Assembly: GCA_002633005.1 (NCBI GenBank)
Contig: NMRA01000102.1
Location: 537,067-601,066 of the forward strand
DNA: 64,000 bases
DNA from: Phoronis australis
Lineage: Eukaryota > Phoronida > Phoronidae
Reading direction: 5' to 3'
The translations under genes and the position numbers were made by a program. Of the stretch, positions 23,545-35,687 are shown one piece after another; positions within the stretch are counted from its first letter, which is position 1, and every line of letters begins with the position of its first letter. The notes beneath the pieces are model-generated. The model was not told the origin of the DNA. It ran no database searches and worked only from the letters and a program-made list of their open reading frames with translations.

Positions 23545-24450
23545 AGTGGTGGCAGTTATGTTTTATGCGCCTATAGCCTCTAGCAACTTAGATGGACGGA
23601 TTCAACTAATGTTATGCCTTCTAATAGCAATTTTTTGTGTCTGCCCCTGCATGTTTAGAATTCCTTGGTGGATTTTCATGAAATTTGACAAACAGTTTAT
23701 TTAATAAAGAGGCGATACTGCCCAAGTATCAAACGGGTTTGACGTATTATGCACCATTACCGAATGGCCATTTTTATGATACTTAAGCAATAGAAGCCCA
23801 TCATTTGCGTGGGCGCATTTCAACGTTCTGGGTTGCTCTTTTTATCATTTGCAAGTTTTTGTGGCGTCCACCTTTTCATCTGCTAATCGGAGCCAAAGAC
23901 CATTAAGAAAATTGACAGTTAATTGTATATCCGCTGAGAAAGCCAAAACTGGCGTTGATTTGCGGACGGGACGGATTACTTTGGCGCACCCTAGTGGCAA
24001 TTTCGTTTGTAGTCTTTTGCGTTCACAGCTGTTTCTCATTAAACCCTTGCAGGAACTTTCTGAAATTTGGAAAGTGTTTTTCTATGATTGTGATAACGGG
24101 TGACCACGGCTTTCGAGTGAAACTGACTTCCTCTGTGTCTCCTTGTGGCAATTTTATCTGTTTACGTTCGCCTCTGTAGCTTCATATGTCTTTGACAGAA
24201 TATCATGGAATTTGGCAAATATGTTTCTATTACGAAGACAATGCCACCTTTTATGTTTGGACGGCTTATGCGTATTATGTGCCACTTATCAAACATTTAC
24301 ACGTTACTTTATGGGCGGAGCGGCACTGAAAAAAGTGGGGGCTACTGTCCCCCAGCCCCTTGTGGTGCACTCGACGTTATTCCGCGTATCGACCCCGACC
24401 TTCGGTCTCGGTCGATATGCGAAATAATGTCTCATGGGATATTACTTCAT
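23545..24450 (+). repeat. Repeat R-C, diverged copy 3
   Basis: Shares with the copies at 41090-42385 and 44945-51640 the recurring blocks 'ATGCGCCYATAGC', 'CATGAAATTTG', 'GGCGCACCCTAGTGGCAATT' (23983 on), 'TTTACGTTCGCCTCTGTA' and 'GGACGGATTACT', spaced as in those copies. It ends near a 24-bp-stem hairpin (24377-24427). It lies directly upstream of the first recognisable P450 exon, presumably within a P450 intron. Confidence 0.65.
24377..24427. other. Long hairpin closing repeat R-C copy 3
   Basis: TTATTCCGCGTATCGACC and GGTCGATATGCGAAATAA are inverted repeats extending to a 24-bp stem with about four mismatches and a three-base loop. Copies 1 and 2 of the repeat carry a different hairpin, built on ATGCGCCCACA, at the equivalent end. 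Confidence 0.8.
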
Positions 24451-24503
24451 CTACGCCACTCTTGGTACGTTTTGTGTATGTATCTTGTTTCCTCTCCTTC
24501 CAG

Positions 24504-24728
24504 AAGGTCACGTGAGTAGACTGATTTTTTATTGTTTCGTGTCTGGCACTGAGACTACAACAACATTCTTGCGTTGGGCATTAGTCTACATGTTGAACTA
24601 TCCCGATATTCAAGAAAAAGTTCGGACAGAAGTCTACAGCTCTGTTGGCAAAGACAGGCTTCCATGTTTAGCGGATAAGATCCGCTTACCTTATACGCAA
24701 GCTGTGATCGCCGAAGTACTCCGTACTG
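24504..24728 (+). pseudogene. CYP2-like cytochrome P450, I-helix to K-helix exon
   Basis: The exon is bounded by an acceptor (CCTCTCCTTCCAG, ends 24503) and a donor (ACTG|GTAATA), 225 bp, phase 1 at both ends, as for the equivalent exon of CYP2 genes. It encodes the I-helix oxygen-binding motif SGTETTTTFLRWALVYMLNY, then PDIQEKVRTEVYSSVGKD, and KIRLPYTQAVIAEVLRT, in which EVLR is the ExxR of the K-helix. This exon is intact. P450s of this class are ER-membrane monooxygenases of xenobiotics, steroids or fatty acids. The N-terminal exons (membrane anchor, B-C region) are not visible upstream in the window. The 3'-most exon is broken, so the locus is called a pseudogene. Confidence 0.9.
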
Positions 24729-25786
24729 GTAATAAAACATTGTTTTAAAATATTCTTACCGAGAGATTTGTTTGTAGAATTTTTTTTTTGGAATCATTGG
24801 ATAGTTTTAAATTGAACAAATAAAAAATCCAGACATTTCAAATACGATGCAGCATTCCTTTGCAAAAGAAGAGTGACTTAAAATTGTGTGAAGAATTTAT
24901 GTTAGGCTTATTTGAAAGACGCCCTGTGTGAATGCTTACTGAAGTATTTCAAAGTAACTGACTAAAAGCGATCAGTGCAGAAAATTTGTTGGAGGACACA
25001 CAGGCTCCACCTTACGAGAAAGTCTGGTTTAACTTTAACTGCATTTTTATGTCGTCTTCTAATATTTCATTTCATAGGGATTTTTCATTTTATCGTCGTC
25101 ATCCATGCAATTTATTGGTTGAGGGAAATATGCTTATGAAATCTTTCTCGGATCTAATAATCGCAGATGATTTCGACGGTAGTTTGTGTGTATCGAAACA
25201 TTCGTTGACAAATCACTCAACTGTTTTCGTCCTCCCACGTGCTTGCGTATCTATTTCTCTGCCAGCGACAGTTTATGCAACGGTGGTTATTAAATTTCTG
25301 TCGTACCAAAAATAAATCGCAAACACTGTGATACGCAAAGTTTTATTCTGCTCCACCATATCTATGGCTCTACTAAAAATGTTTACATAGTTTGTTAAAT
25401 GATTCTGTGCTGGGTCACGAAGCTAACACAAAAGCGCTCTAGCATTAAAAGGCAGTATTACTGTTGTTGGTTTTTACGTGAGAAATGTATACATGCAATA
25501 TAAATGCCGTCTGCATCAATAAATTTCACCGATCCGTCTTTGATGATAACGGAATCATTTTAGAGTACAACCCACAAAAGTGTCAGCCAGATCTCTTGAC
25601 CCAACCAAGTTACCGAATACTAATCTACTGATAACGAAATGACCAAAATATGTACCCACAAAGTGCTTTGAAATCAACAGGAGAATTCTTGACTCAAGCG
25701 GACGTTCACTTCATTAGTTTGATTCAAGATTCTGGCATATCGGAAACTTTACAGAACTTGTAACTTTGGAGCTTCAATTTAATCTC

Positions 25787-25846
25787 TCCCTCCGTCCCTC
25801 CCTCCGTCCCTCCCTCCGTCCCTCCCTCCGTCCCTCCCTCCGTCCG
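25787..25846. repeat. Five 12-bp tandem units followed by pyrimidine-rich microsatellite
   Basis: The unit TCCCTCCGTCCC is repeated five times (last copy ends CCG). It is followed to about 25907 by CT-rich simple sequence. It lies in the P450 intron 24729-27237; open frames on both strands here are artefacts of the repeat. Confidence 0.9.
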
Positions 25847-26779
25847 TCCGTCTCTCCCTCCCTCCCTCTCTGTCTGTGTCTCTCTCGCTTTTTCTCTCTC
25901 AAGGTGTCGGACGATATTATGGATTCGTGCTTGAGCCCCTGTGAAATGATAACGTGCAAAACCCATAATTCCATACGTGAATCAGTGCTCATGTCTTGGT
26001 TCAGGCGTCTGTCGTAGACATACTCAGGGAATGAGAAGAAAAAGCATAATAAATCGTTCAGTTAGTGTAACAAATTTGGAATGTCGATGCAGTTTGAAAT
26101 TCAGTAAAATTCTTCTCCCCAAACAGTACTCTTGCGCCTTGCGCCAAGTGTATTTATAAGGAGTCGGTGGCTCCCTCCAAAAGTGCTGAGCCCACCGGCT
26201 TTTTGCAAACAAAATAATACTTTGTAACCGCGTTCTGCACTCAAAAGTTTGCAGCAAGCTTGGAGACTCCGTGCGGCACTTGATCAGTGGGCAATCGGGA
26301 CTAATATTTTGAAAGACGGCTGTGGGAAAAGAACGTCTACTTCGCGACATGAGATCCCCTTTGTGACGCATTCACGGAGGATTCTAACTATTATTAGAAC
26401 ACGTGACTTTGGCTAGATTTCAGCTGGGTCCTAGCGTAGGACTTATCGTTACTGAACACACGCCTGGTATCCAAGAACCTCGCGAAAACGCAAGATAACA
26501 CAAGACAGCGAGATGTCACCATGTTACAAGTCAAGCACGTGATCACACGTGGGATCTTGGCAAGATTCTGGTTGCGTTTTCGGAGACCAGCCCTGGGTTG
26601 CGTTCCACAAATGCAAGAATTTGATGATGAAAGGTGGTAGAATCACGAGATTCGCTTGCAATACATGGCGATATCGCGCAGTCTTGCGTTCCTGCGAATG
26701 CAGCTTGGTAACAGTGCGTTTGCTATGCATCATGCTGGCGCATATCAACTCTTGCGGGGTCTTCGTGTCTAAGTTTTAG

Positions 26780-27165
26780 GAACTTTAAAATTAGCGCGTA
26801 AGTAAATAACGACATATCTATCCATCTATCCAACGTTTCGGTTTATTACTCTAAACCATTGTCAAGGAAACAGTTCATAGACTCAAAACAGGCGACACAG
26901 GTAGAGAAGAGACTGCACAGGTACACGTCAAAATGCATTTTGAGGGGGAGAGACCAGAAATCATTTGAGCCCCAACTGTTTTGATTTCTGGTCTCTCCCC
27001 CTCACATAGCATTTTGACGAGTACCTGTACAGACTCTTCACTACCTGTGTCGCTTGTTTTGAGTCTGTGAACTGTTTCATTGACAGTGGTTTAGAGTAAT
27101 AAACCGAAACGTTGGATAGATGGATAGATATGTCGTTATTTACTTACGCGCTAATTTTAAAGTTC
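26780..27165. repeat. 386-bp hairpin element with two 184-bp arms inside the P450 intron
   Basis: The left arm 26780-26963 starts GAACTTTAAAATTAGCGCG; the right arm 26982-27165 is its near-identical reverse complement (only scattered mismatches, e.g. ATTGTCAAGG against ACTGTCAATG). The arms are separated by 18 bases. It ends 72 bp before the next P450 exon. This is a foldback-type MITE; no coding potential, and no clear target duplication. Transcription through the intron would give a long double-stranded stem. Confidence 0.9.
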
Positions 27166-27237
27166 GTGCTTCTGTTCTGGCCTAAATCAAATGTGATCAA
27201 TCGTCTAGGTTTTAGCTCAACTATTCTCTACTTTCAG

Positions 27238-27459
27238 GTAACATTGTTTACATGGCTCTTCCGCACTGCACATCTTCTGACGTAGAACTTGGTGGATACA
27301 AGATTCCAGCCAAAACACCAATTATACCCAACTTGGTAGCAGTTAACTTGAACGAGAAGGATTTTCCTCAGCCGCACGTGTTTAGGCCTGAAAGATTTAT
27401 AGATGGAAAGGGAAACTTTAAAAAGGAACTGTCAGAGAAGATAGTGTCGTTTGGCGTGG
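27238..27459 (+). pseudogene. CYP2-like cytochrome P450, PERF exon
   Basis: The acceptor CTATTCTCTACTTTCAG ends at 27237; the donor is GTGG|GTGAGG. 222 bp, phase 1 to phase 1, so it joins both neighbours. It encodes NIVYMALPHCTSSDVELGGY, KIPAKTPIIPNLVAVNLNEK, DFPQPHVFRPERFID (PERF motif) and KIVSFGVG, the first residues of the heme-binding FxxGxRxCxG signature. Intact in itself. Confidence 0.9.
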
Positions 27460-27842
27460 GTGAGGAATTGGTTGATCAATGTTTTTTGACTAATAACAAC
27501 TGTGTTTAGTTAGACTACAGGCTGTAAAAAGAAATTAAAAGCTGACATTTTCTCTCTCCATTTCCAGTCTTCTAATTTACTTATAGTTTTGACATCATAA
27601 CCATTATAAAACCTTCTTTAAGTAGTATCTGAAGGAAATGGAAGATGTCTATGCCTCAAAATATAGTCAAGCGGGTACACTAGAAATGAATATAAAGTTT
27701 GTGTTAAATTTACGCGAATTATTTAAATACAATGGTTTCCGCGTTGGGCAATAGGTATTTATATCCTTATGATTTCTAATCTGTCGGCATTTGGTTAGAT
27801 GTACCTTATGTTTACTAAGAGGTGGATAATTGTTCTCACTAG

Positions 27843-28023
27843 GTAAACGCCTTTGCTTGGGAGAGGCCTTGGCCAGAATATAAATATTCTTGTTCTTCGC
27901 GTCCATGATACAGCAGTTCCGGTTTGAAGTGCCAAGGGGGATCCTCTGCCGTCTATGGTGGGAACAGCGACGTTCATCAACTCCCCAAATCCGTTTCTGC
28001 TGTCCGCCGTTAGTTTGGTTTGA
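27843..28023 (+). pseudogene. CYP2-like cytochrome P450, heme-binding last exon, broken
   Basis: The acceptor TGTTCTCACTAG ends at 27842. The phase-1 glycine is completed and KRLCLGEALARI follows, so FGVGGKRLCLG keeps the cysteine heme ligand (codon 27854-27856). Then TAA at 27881-27883 replaces what is normally an acidic residue, followed in the same frame by IFLFFASMIQQFRFEVP. A one-base deletion near 27934 shifts the rest (GDPLPSMVGTATFINSPNPF LLSAVSLV) into another frame ending at TGA 28021-28023. Two independent lesions near the C-terminus indicate a recent pseudogene, since splice sites and all motifs are preserved. Sequencing error could explain one lesion but hardly both. Confidence 0.85.
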
Positions 28024-28479
28024 CTACGAGGAGGATGGGCAGGATTTCACAATTTTTTTCCTAAATATCTTCTGACTTCATAATATAGATTTTCAAAAGG
28101 ATCTATTGTAAAAGTCATCCGGCTACGGGCGTGCTTGAGTATTAAAAGCGGCTGCTGACTTTAAGCTGTCCACGTGTGTAGATTAGTCCATGAGCTGAAG
28201 ATCAATGTAAAAGTGTGCACTTTTGCTGTTTTTTTGATCCTGATACAATGCAAGCAGTTATTAATGTGATGTCAGTCACTCAGCTCCTATTGGTGCCATG
28301 AGAGGTGACATGGGTTGGATTCACCCCAGATATAGTCGTCACATAAATATGGTTCGTCTGTGGAATAGAATATAGAATTTTAATTGTAGAACACTTACCA
28401 GAAAAGTTTTTGAATGGGACTATAATCAAAACAGTTGAAATTTAAATTGCTCCTCGGAGATAAAAACAATTTTCAACTC
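28024..28479. other. No gene seen; 3' flank of the P450
   Basis: AT-rich; no clear poly(A) signal close to the former stop. Confidence 0.4.
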
Positions 28480-28789
28480 TGGTCAGATATATCATATATT
28501 TGAATCCTTAATTAAATGCAACATCACTACATTACAAACAATGGTCAGATATATCATATATTTGAATCCTTAATTAAATGCAACATCACTACATTACAAA
28601 CAATGGTCAGATATATCATATATTTGAATCCTAAATTAAATGCAACATCACTACATTACAAACAATGGTCAGATATATCATATATTTGAATCCAACATTA
28701 AATGCAACATCACTACATTACAAACAATGGTCAGATATATCATATATTTGAATCCAACATTAAATGCAACATCACTACATTACAAACAA
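28480..28789. repeat. Five 62-bp tandem units
   Basis: Units start at 28480, 28542, 28604, 28666 and 28728, each beginning TGGTCAGATATATCATATAT and ending ACATTACAAACAA. The units differ only in a short block (CCTTAATTAAA, CCTAAATTAAA, CCAACATTAAA). The last two units share the third variant, so recent duplication order can be read. Confidence 0.95.
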
Positions 28790-31700
28790 ATCTTATTAAG
28801 GCTGTGGTTGATGATTGGAAAAATACTGTTTATCAATCGCCTAAATGAATAAGCTACAAATTTTTTAAAAAGTATTTTTTAAATAAAACTACTTACGTTT
28901 GACCAAATAACGCATATCACTTTTATTGTAATTTCGTTTTGGAATTCTCACATTGAAACTGGTAGGTTTTGTAACAATGATCTCTGAAACAGATTTTTGT
29001 TTACTTTGTAATTTGCCGACCGGTCGACGGCCAGTCGTCGACCAATTTCCGACCGGGCGGACAAAAATTCGTGATGTGTGCTGTACATGGTCGAACCGCG
29101 GACGCAAAAGAAACTAAAACCGTTTTTCGACTATTAACAAATATTAACAACGCCTTTCCCATTGCGCTCCCTAAAACAAAATAATTTTTTTGTAAACCTC
29201 GCCAATCCTCAAATGCTTGGCGCAAATTTCGAATTCTCCTACAAACTGTGTTAAGCAGACAAGTGTGACCTGGGCTTCAAGCGAGTTAACCAGCAACTGT
29301 AGGGAATGACCGCTATGGTGTTCCATTGCTGCCAAGATAAAATTAACATTAAAACAAAATTACTTTGTAGTTGAAACATGCTTTAAAAGAAAATATTGAA
29401 TAAAAAGATTTTAAATATATTTTTGTTTTTAAAAGAAAAAATCAAAATATTTTGGAAAGTAAAACATATTTAAAAAAATACTGTCAAGCAATTTACAGTT
29501 TACTTACTCTAACTTTTAAAGTTCAAACGAAAATGAAATAGGCTAACAAAAATTATTCAGCATCAACTATCTTTGTGTGATTGTAAACATAATCACAAAT
29601 GGACCGACAGTCCTGTGATAATTGACAGCGAGTGAACTATAACTCATCAGTGATCACCTCTTGCTGCTGAAAGTGGAAACGAAAAGCGAATGAGTTTTGT
29701 TTTTAATAGTGATTTTATTTTGGTTTTAAATATTAAAACAATTTATATTTTCAAAACTGTTTTAGTTTCAAAATATTTTTAAAATTATCTGACTTTTTTA
29801 TTAAACAATTTCACTTTAAAATTAGTTTCGTTTCGTTTCGTTTCATTTTAAAACTTGCTTTACTTTCAAACCGCTTTTAAAATTGTTTTACATGTTTTTT
29901 TCGATTTCCTTTTTAAACACGTTTTAGTTTCAAATTGTTTTTTTCTTTTTAAAAACAAAGTATTTTCAAAATTGTTTTCCATCAGATTTTCGTTTTGAAT
30001 ATGTTTTACTTTAAAAATAACTTTCTTTTCTCTTAAAAATACTTTGTTTTGTTTAATTTTCTTTTCTTAGCAATTAGAGAGGCATGGAAAGCGAAAGGTC
30101 GTCAAAAATATCTTCCAAACAATTTCTGACGAAAGTTCCATCTCGCGACGTCTAATAGAGAGTATTTCACTTTCCCTGTGAGGACATTTCCAAAAAAACC
30201 ACATTAAATTCACGATTTTTGAAATACGCACGAAGTAAAAACTATGTGGTTACCAATTATCTCTCTCACACTGATGATAATGCGCGCATGCGCTCACAGT
30301 CATTTGCTTGAAGTCGCTTGACGACAAGGATCACATTTTCCATATCAGGGAAATGTGTTACGTCTATGTCTTGCCTTACGAAATAAGAAGACGTGGTTTG
30401 CCTTGATGAAAAGGCGAGCAGTTGACATATCGTTATTTCGAAAGTTGAAACTAAAAGAAAGTGGTTTGACGTCAACAGAAATTAAAAATCTTTAGTAACA
30501 AACCTTATACCTTTTCAGCAGATTGAATTCAGTGGCAGAGAAGCACTTTGGATATAGCAATTTAGGCTGTTTATCGAGATCAAGGCCTCTTTAAATTAAA
30601 TTTAGCAGCACTGGGCCACCGTAGACCATCCCGCAAGGATATAACAATCATTTTGTGACAAAGTGGTATGTGTTCTACTGGTAGTTGAATCCTGCCTTTT
30701 TCGTTCAAGTTGGGTGCCAATAGTTCATTGGCAGGAGACAGAACGAGGATTGCTTGAAATCACCAGTGCTGGGTTTATATAAAGCAAACTTATCTGTCTT
30801 GCCATTAAGCAAAGTACGTTTTGGGCGTTAGTTTTACACCAAAAATACAAATCCCCTTTTTCTTAGGGGTAATTTTAGCGTTAATAATCTCTGTTTCTCA
30901 TGTAAGGCACGTGTCGATCGGTGTGCTTGGCTGTTACTTGACCTGCAGTGGGGAACATTTATTGTCTGACCATGATTGAATGCTAAGTAGAAGGCAATCA
31001 CACGCACGATTTAGAGGCGAGATTGCGAACGTTGCCAGAGCTACAGGCTATCCCGTACTGGTGTATAATATAACCAAACGTATTAATATGTTGTAACAGA
31101 TCCAAATAAACTCCCATGATTTGCAAGACATAGATATACCAGAGACGTGACCTCTGTCAACTTACCTAAAGCAATCCGTACACATATACTCCAGACAGTC
31201 TGAAGGTGTCCCTTGAAGTCTATAAATTTATTAGGCTACACGCTGGGGACTTCCTCCTAATTCTTTATTGCTCATGTAGTCTGCTGCGATACCAGCCCGA
31301 TCACCTATCAGTTGCCACTCTGACGTCACCGTTCAGATGGTTGATCTAATATACTGCTTCACGCTGTTTTTGCAAATGAGCACCGGTAACAACACAACGT
31401 ACTTATCAACATGAAGGGACCAGTGCAACGAGTCTGTGGAACGAGCAACGAACCTGTATATAGTCACAGGCACCTTTAAGTAGCTCTCTACAATATAACA
31501 TAATAAAGAGAAAGGTACACAGCTGACATTCAATATGGCCGTCTGCCGGCCACTTCCGGAATAACCCAAGCACGTCAAATCTGAGAGTGATTTAACTCAA
31601 ACATTTTATCTGAGACAGCAACACGTTCGTTGCTTCCATTTGTTGACATCAAAACCAATAAATATCACAAATATTTCCAGATCTTCCTAGTTCAATCGTC

Positions 31701-34677
31701 AACATTCACGACAAAGAGAAAAGCAAGAAGGCCTCATATCAGTTTCGTCTAATGCGCATGCTCATAAGGCCCCTCGCGACATCTTCAGAGCGCTTACATC
31801 AACTTTGGCTTTGTTCATCTCTAGAAAACAACGTCAACTGCCTTCACAAAAATGTGGTCGATGGACGAAAAAGCTCCGCCGGATCCTCGGAAAAAGTGGG
31901 GTGAAATTTAAAAAGCTGCTAGTACCTATTCATTCATATTTCAATATATTCACAGTTGTGCAGGATTGTGACGAGACCTCTGAGTTCAGCTACATGAGCT
32001 AGTACTCGTAACGAGTGGCACTGGTAAACGAAAGTAAAACATAAATAATACCAAAACTTAGTGATTTACGTTGACTTTGGGCTACGGTGAATTAAGGTGC
32101 ACCAGTGCAAACAGTAGTGTCTTTGTTTTTGTTCATCATTTTTCTTAACACTTTTACTAAACCTGGAACATGACTAATTTTCGGAGCAAGAGTGGCGACA
32201 AAGTTGAGGCGACTTTTGCTGTTTTTTTCTTTTTATCAGCAGAGTCGTGACAACAAAATTTCTTTTTTTGAAGTTAGTTCAACCAAAGCACACACAATTT
32301 TCAAAATTTGATACGATTCATGATCCAAAATTGCTGCATTTTGCATTATTCTTCCTTGCAGATACTCTTAACATGCTCGCATTCATGATGAAACAGGATA
32401 GCATGATCAAGATCATTTGTGTTCAAGGTGTTCGTACTACTTGTTCAGTTCTGCAGAAGGAAACAAATTTTGATGAATATTTATAGTTTTGCAGTGTTCT
32501 CAGTTATGGGAGTCCAGCAGACTGGGGATGTTTCTATCCTGAACCTTACTATACCAACAAAATGCAATCCTTGTAACGCTAACTTAATCCAGTTGCATAA
32601 CCGAAAACGACCCACTTCAAAAGAAAGGTCATTATTGACGCCATGTTGGTTTTATTTACTCTCTTACCGTTCCATGCACCTCTTTGTTGATCGTTCTATT
32701 CTGATACTCGCAAAGGTTGCTGGGAAATTGTTGGTGTTTGGATGAGATTCCCCAGGATAACGCCTGTAAGGCGATGCGTTTGGATGTGATAGACATCCAG
32801 CTGTAGGTTTTGACTAGCATTTGGCGACTTAGTAGCGTGAACAAGTACAGGTTATCAAATGTCATTAATAAGATAAGTAAATAGTTATCAATGTTTAATC
32901 TTATGCGGTACAGAAACAACGCACGATCCAAAAGTCGTTGATAAAATGGTGAAAACTTTTTTAGTGAGTTCACCTGATTATTCATTTCCTTAACATGGCC
33001 AGTAGGTGTTTTTGTCTTTTCAATTATCTAATTTTCCAAATTTTCAGATCAGCCTCTTTATTTTCTGTAATTTCCGAAAGAGCTTCCTCGTGTCTGTCGT
33101 GTAGTCTACCCCTGCACAGTTGTTATTAATAACCACGAAAACCAACTCATCTCCTTCTGCTGCTCTTCCCTCTTTGATATGAGTCATTGCTTACACTTAA
33201 TCTCAATCCAGAATCCCAGAACAAACGCAATCGATTAGAATATGAGCAAACCAGTAGCTTATCAAATGCCTCAGCTATCATCAAAATTCGACTAAAGGTA
33301 TCTGTTTTTTAAAAAGATGTGGTCAGTTCGAATTGCATTTTACATGAAAGGTTGGTTGAATCCTATTTTGTAAAACAAAGATTAGTTATTTTTAAAGCGA
33401 CAATATAACCGCCTATGGTAGTCAAAAGTTTAGCCTCGGTCAATTTTCTGACATTAACTGCTTCAAATTATTCCTTATTCAGATGGCGAATGATATCCTA
33501 GCTACGAAGAACTGTCCGTTCGGTAGTGCTTGAGTGAGACCATGTTTGTCTTTAAAAAGACATGCCGTGACAAGACAACTTATCTACTTTCACCAATACC
33601 GCACTGTCAGTTCTAACCAAGCTCAAGAATCGAGTGAGGACCAATTTAGTATCAGATTTATAGCGGTGGCCGTAAATTACAATTTTTGACGGACGGTGGG
33701 TTTATCAATGGTTTTAGTATTTTTTTTAAATGTTGATTTTATTTTATTTAATATGCGCGTAAATATGAAACGATGCATTTTCGAAGAACAGAACGTCCAC
33801 CGTTTGCTGTCTTTCCTATACGCCCATGCGTCTAAGTTTCGCTTATAGACGCACGGGGAGTCCTTTATATGACCGCATGTAATGCAGTGGATTCAGGCAG
33901 GCACACTGTCTTCCACAAAACAGTATAATCTTCCCTGTGCTTCACATATTTAATAACCGTCGTTGCTCGACTAGCTTACCTAGATTATAATTCACATTCG
34001 ACATTCCAATACCCACAGGTGAAGCTAGTTCTTAAAAGAAACTAGCTGTTTGATAGGTGGTAGGTTTAACAGGTAACACACGGCTTCAGTGACTGTGTCA
34101 TGAATGAACGCAAAATATTTAATTTGGAATTAATTTTTACAAATCAGCAAAGAATGAGCACATTAATTGGGCCAGAAAAATATGGCACGGGTATCATGCT
34201 CATACATGTAAGTTTTGAAGAAGAAATAGCAATAGCGGGGTTTGCGAACCACTATGGTTCACGTTATTCATGGGGGCATTGGAGAAAATTATTTCTCAAA
34301 ATGCACGATCCCTGTAAGTGACTATAACCCGTAAATAATTGTCATGATTTAATCCATGACAAAACTTTCTCAATAAAACCGGCGAAAAGGTCTACGATTT
34401 CCAACTGAAAAGCAAATGTACGTACTTAAGCTGGACGCGAACTAATGTGCAAATACGCGTATGTACACGTGCATCGAGTGTTTATCACTGCCAAGAATGT
34501 CCACTGCATTCCACAAGCCAAAGAGCACTGCGTATTTTTTAATAATTGAGTGTTCCAGAAGATCAGTTTCAAGAATGGTTTTACTTAGCCCGTTCGTTGT
34601 TTTCATAAGCCCACAAATACGCAGTAGATTTGGAGAAAGTAGTAGAGTCTTTGTTCTGGACTGTCTCATGCAAGCGG
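28790..34677. other. No gene seen over 5.9 kb; very AT-rich patch at 29340-30065
   Basis: No exon with support on either strand. From about 29340 to 30065 the sequence is dominated by T-runs, TTTTAAAA and GTTTCGTTTCGTTTC steps (29825-29850), a degenerate simple-repeat region. Around 29016-29060 there is a small GC-rich cluster of GTCGACC and CCGACC motifs in both orientations. Confidence 0.45.
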
Positions 34678-34965
34678 CATGACAGCGTTTTCCCGTTCAT
34701 TGACTTTACCAGACGTAGAGGCTGGTGATCGTGTGGTATCATCTAGCTTCTTTGTTAACTGCAAAGCACAGTCTTTTGTATGGCAATAGGCAGGTCAATT
34801 ATCTACCAGGGTTGTCACAGAGCACGTGTGAACAAAGTCAAACCCAGAGGGAATAGCGGAGTTGCAACGCCGCCATATTGGAAATGGGTCAGAATGTTGC
34901 ATTGTGGTTACAATGGTAAACTTCAGTAAACAAGTATGTTGGCAACCGTGCGGGCGAACGGGCTA

Positions 34966-35224
34966 CGGGGAGGTTATACGTGTTGTGTGCCTGGCATGCT
35001 ATAATACCAGTTAGCGAAATAAAAAAATTAGTTACTACCTGTTTCCCAAGGATCAAGAACTGCGTTAAACATGGGTCAGAGACATCGGTAGAGCTGGTAG
35101 CAAAGGCCGACTTCGTGAATTCTTTCCGACTTCGTAGCATAAAGTGTGCAGCGCTCATTTTGAGGGCGGCAAGAAAACGTATCTTAGAAACTGCCCAACA
35201 ATATCTCCCTTCAAAGAAACAGTA
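34966..35224 (+). pseudogene. THAP domain, broken (element R2 copy 1)
   Basis: The frame gives a THAP C2CH zinc finger: GYTCCVPG with a one-base insertion before CYNTS, then ISYYLFPKDQELR, stop, TWVRDIGRAGSKGRL, stop, and KVCSAHFEGGKKTYL with PTISPF. The two N-terminal cysteines, the FP pair, the tryptophan (TW) and the C-x2-H pair of the THAP fold (C-x2-4-C-x35-50-C-x2-H) are all present. Three in-frame stops (near 35018, 35063 and 35138) plus the insertion make it inactive. THAP domains bind DNA and serve transposases and host regulators. Confidence 0.8.
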
Positions 35225-35250
35225 ACAAATACTCCACGGCGGTTGGTAGT

Positions 35251-35687
35251 NNNNNNNNNNNNNNNNNNNNNNNNNNNNNNNNNNNNNNNNNNNNNNNNNN
35301 NNNNNNNNNNNNNNNNNNNNNNNNNNNNNNNNNNNNNNNNNNNNNNNNNNNNNNNNNNNNNNNNNNNNNNNNNNNNNNNNNNNNNNNNNNNNNNNNNNNN
35401 NNNNNNNNNNNNNNNNNNNNNNNNNNNNNNNNNNNNNNNNNNNNNNNNNNNNNNNNNNNNNNNNNNNNNNNNNNNNNNNNNNNNNNNNNNNNNNNNNNNN
35501 NNNNNNNNNNNNNNNNNNNNNNNNNNNNNNNNNNNNNNNNNNNNNNNNNNNNNNNNNNNNNNNNNNNNNNNNNNNNNNNNNNNNNNNNNNNNNNNNNNNN
35601 NNNNNNNNNNNNNNNNNNNNNNNNNNNNNNNNNNNNNNNNNNNNNNNNNNNNNNNNNNNNNNNNNNNNNNNNNNNNNNNNNNNNNNN
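35251..35687. other. Assembly gap (437 Ns)
   Basis: Run of N. It removes the middle of element R2 copy 1; open frames reported across it are meaningless. Confidence 1.

Noticed and set aside
25724-26017. Opposed ORFs of 72 to 83 codons
   Set aside because: Artefacts of the 12-bp pyrimidine repeat (translated as simple LRPS and REGR-type repeats).
28480-28789. 62-bp repeats as a CRISPR array or coding repeat
   Set aside because: No spacers; the open frame through it is a by-product of the period and is not conserved.
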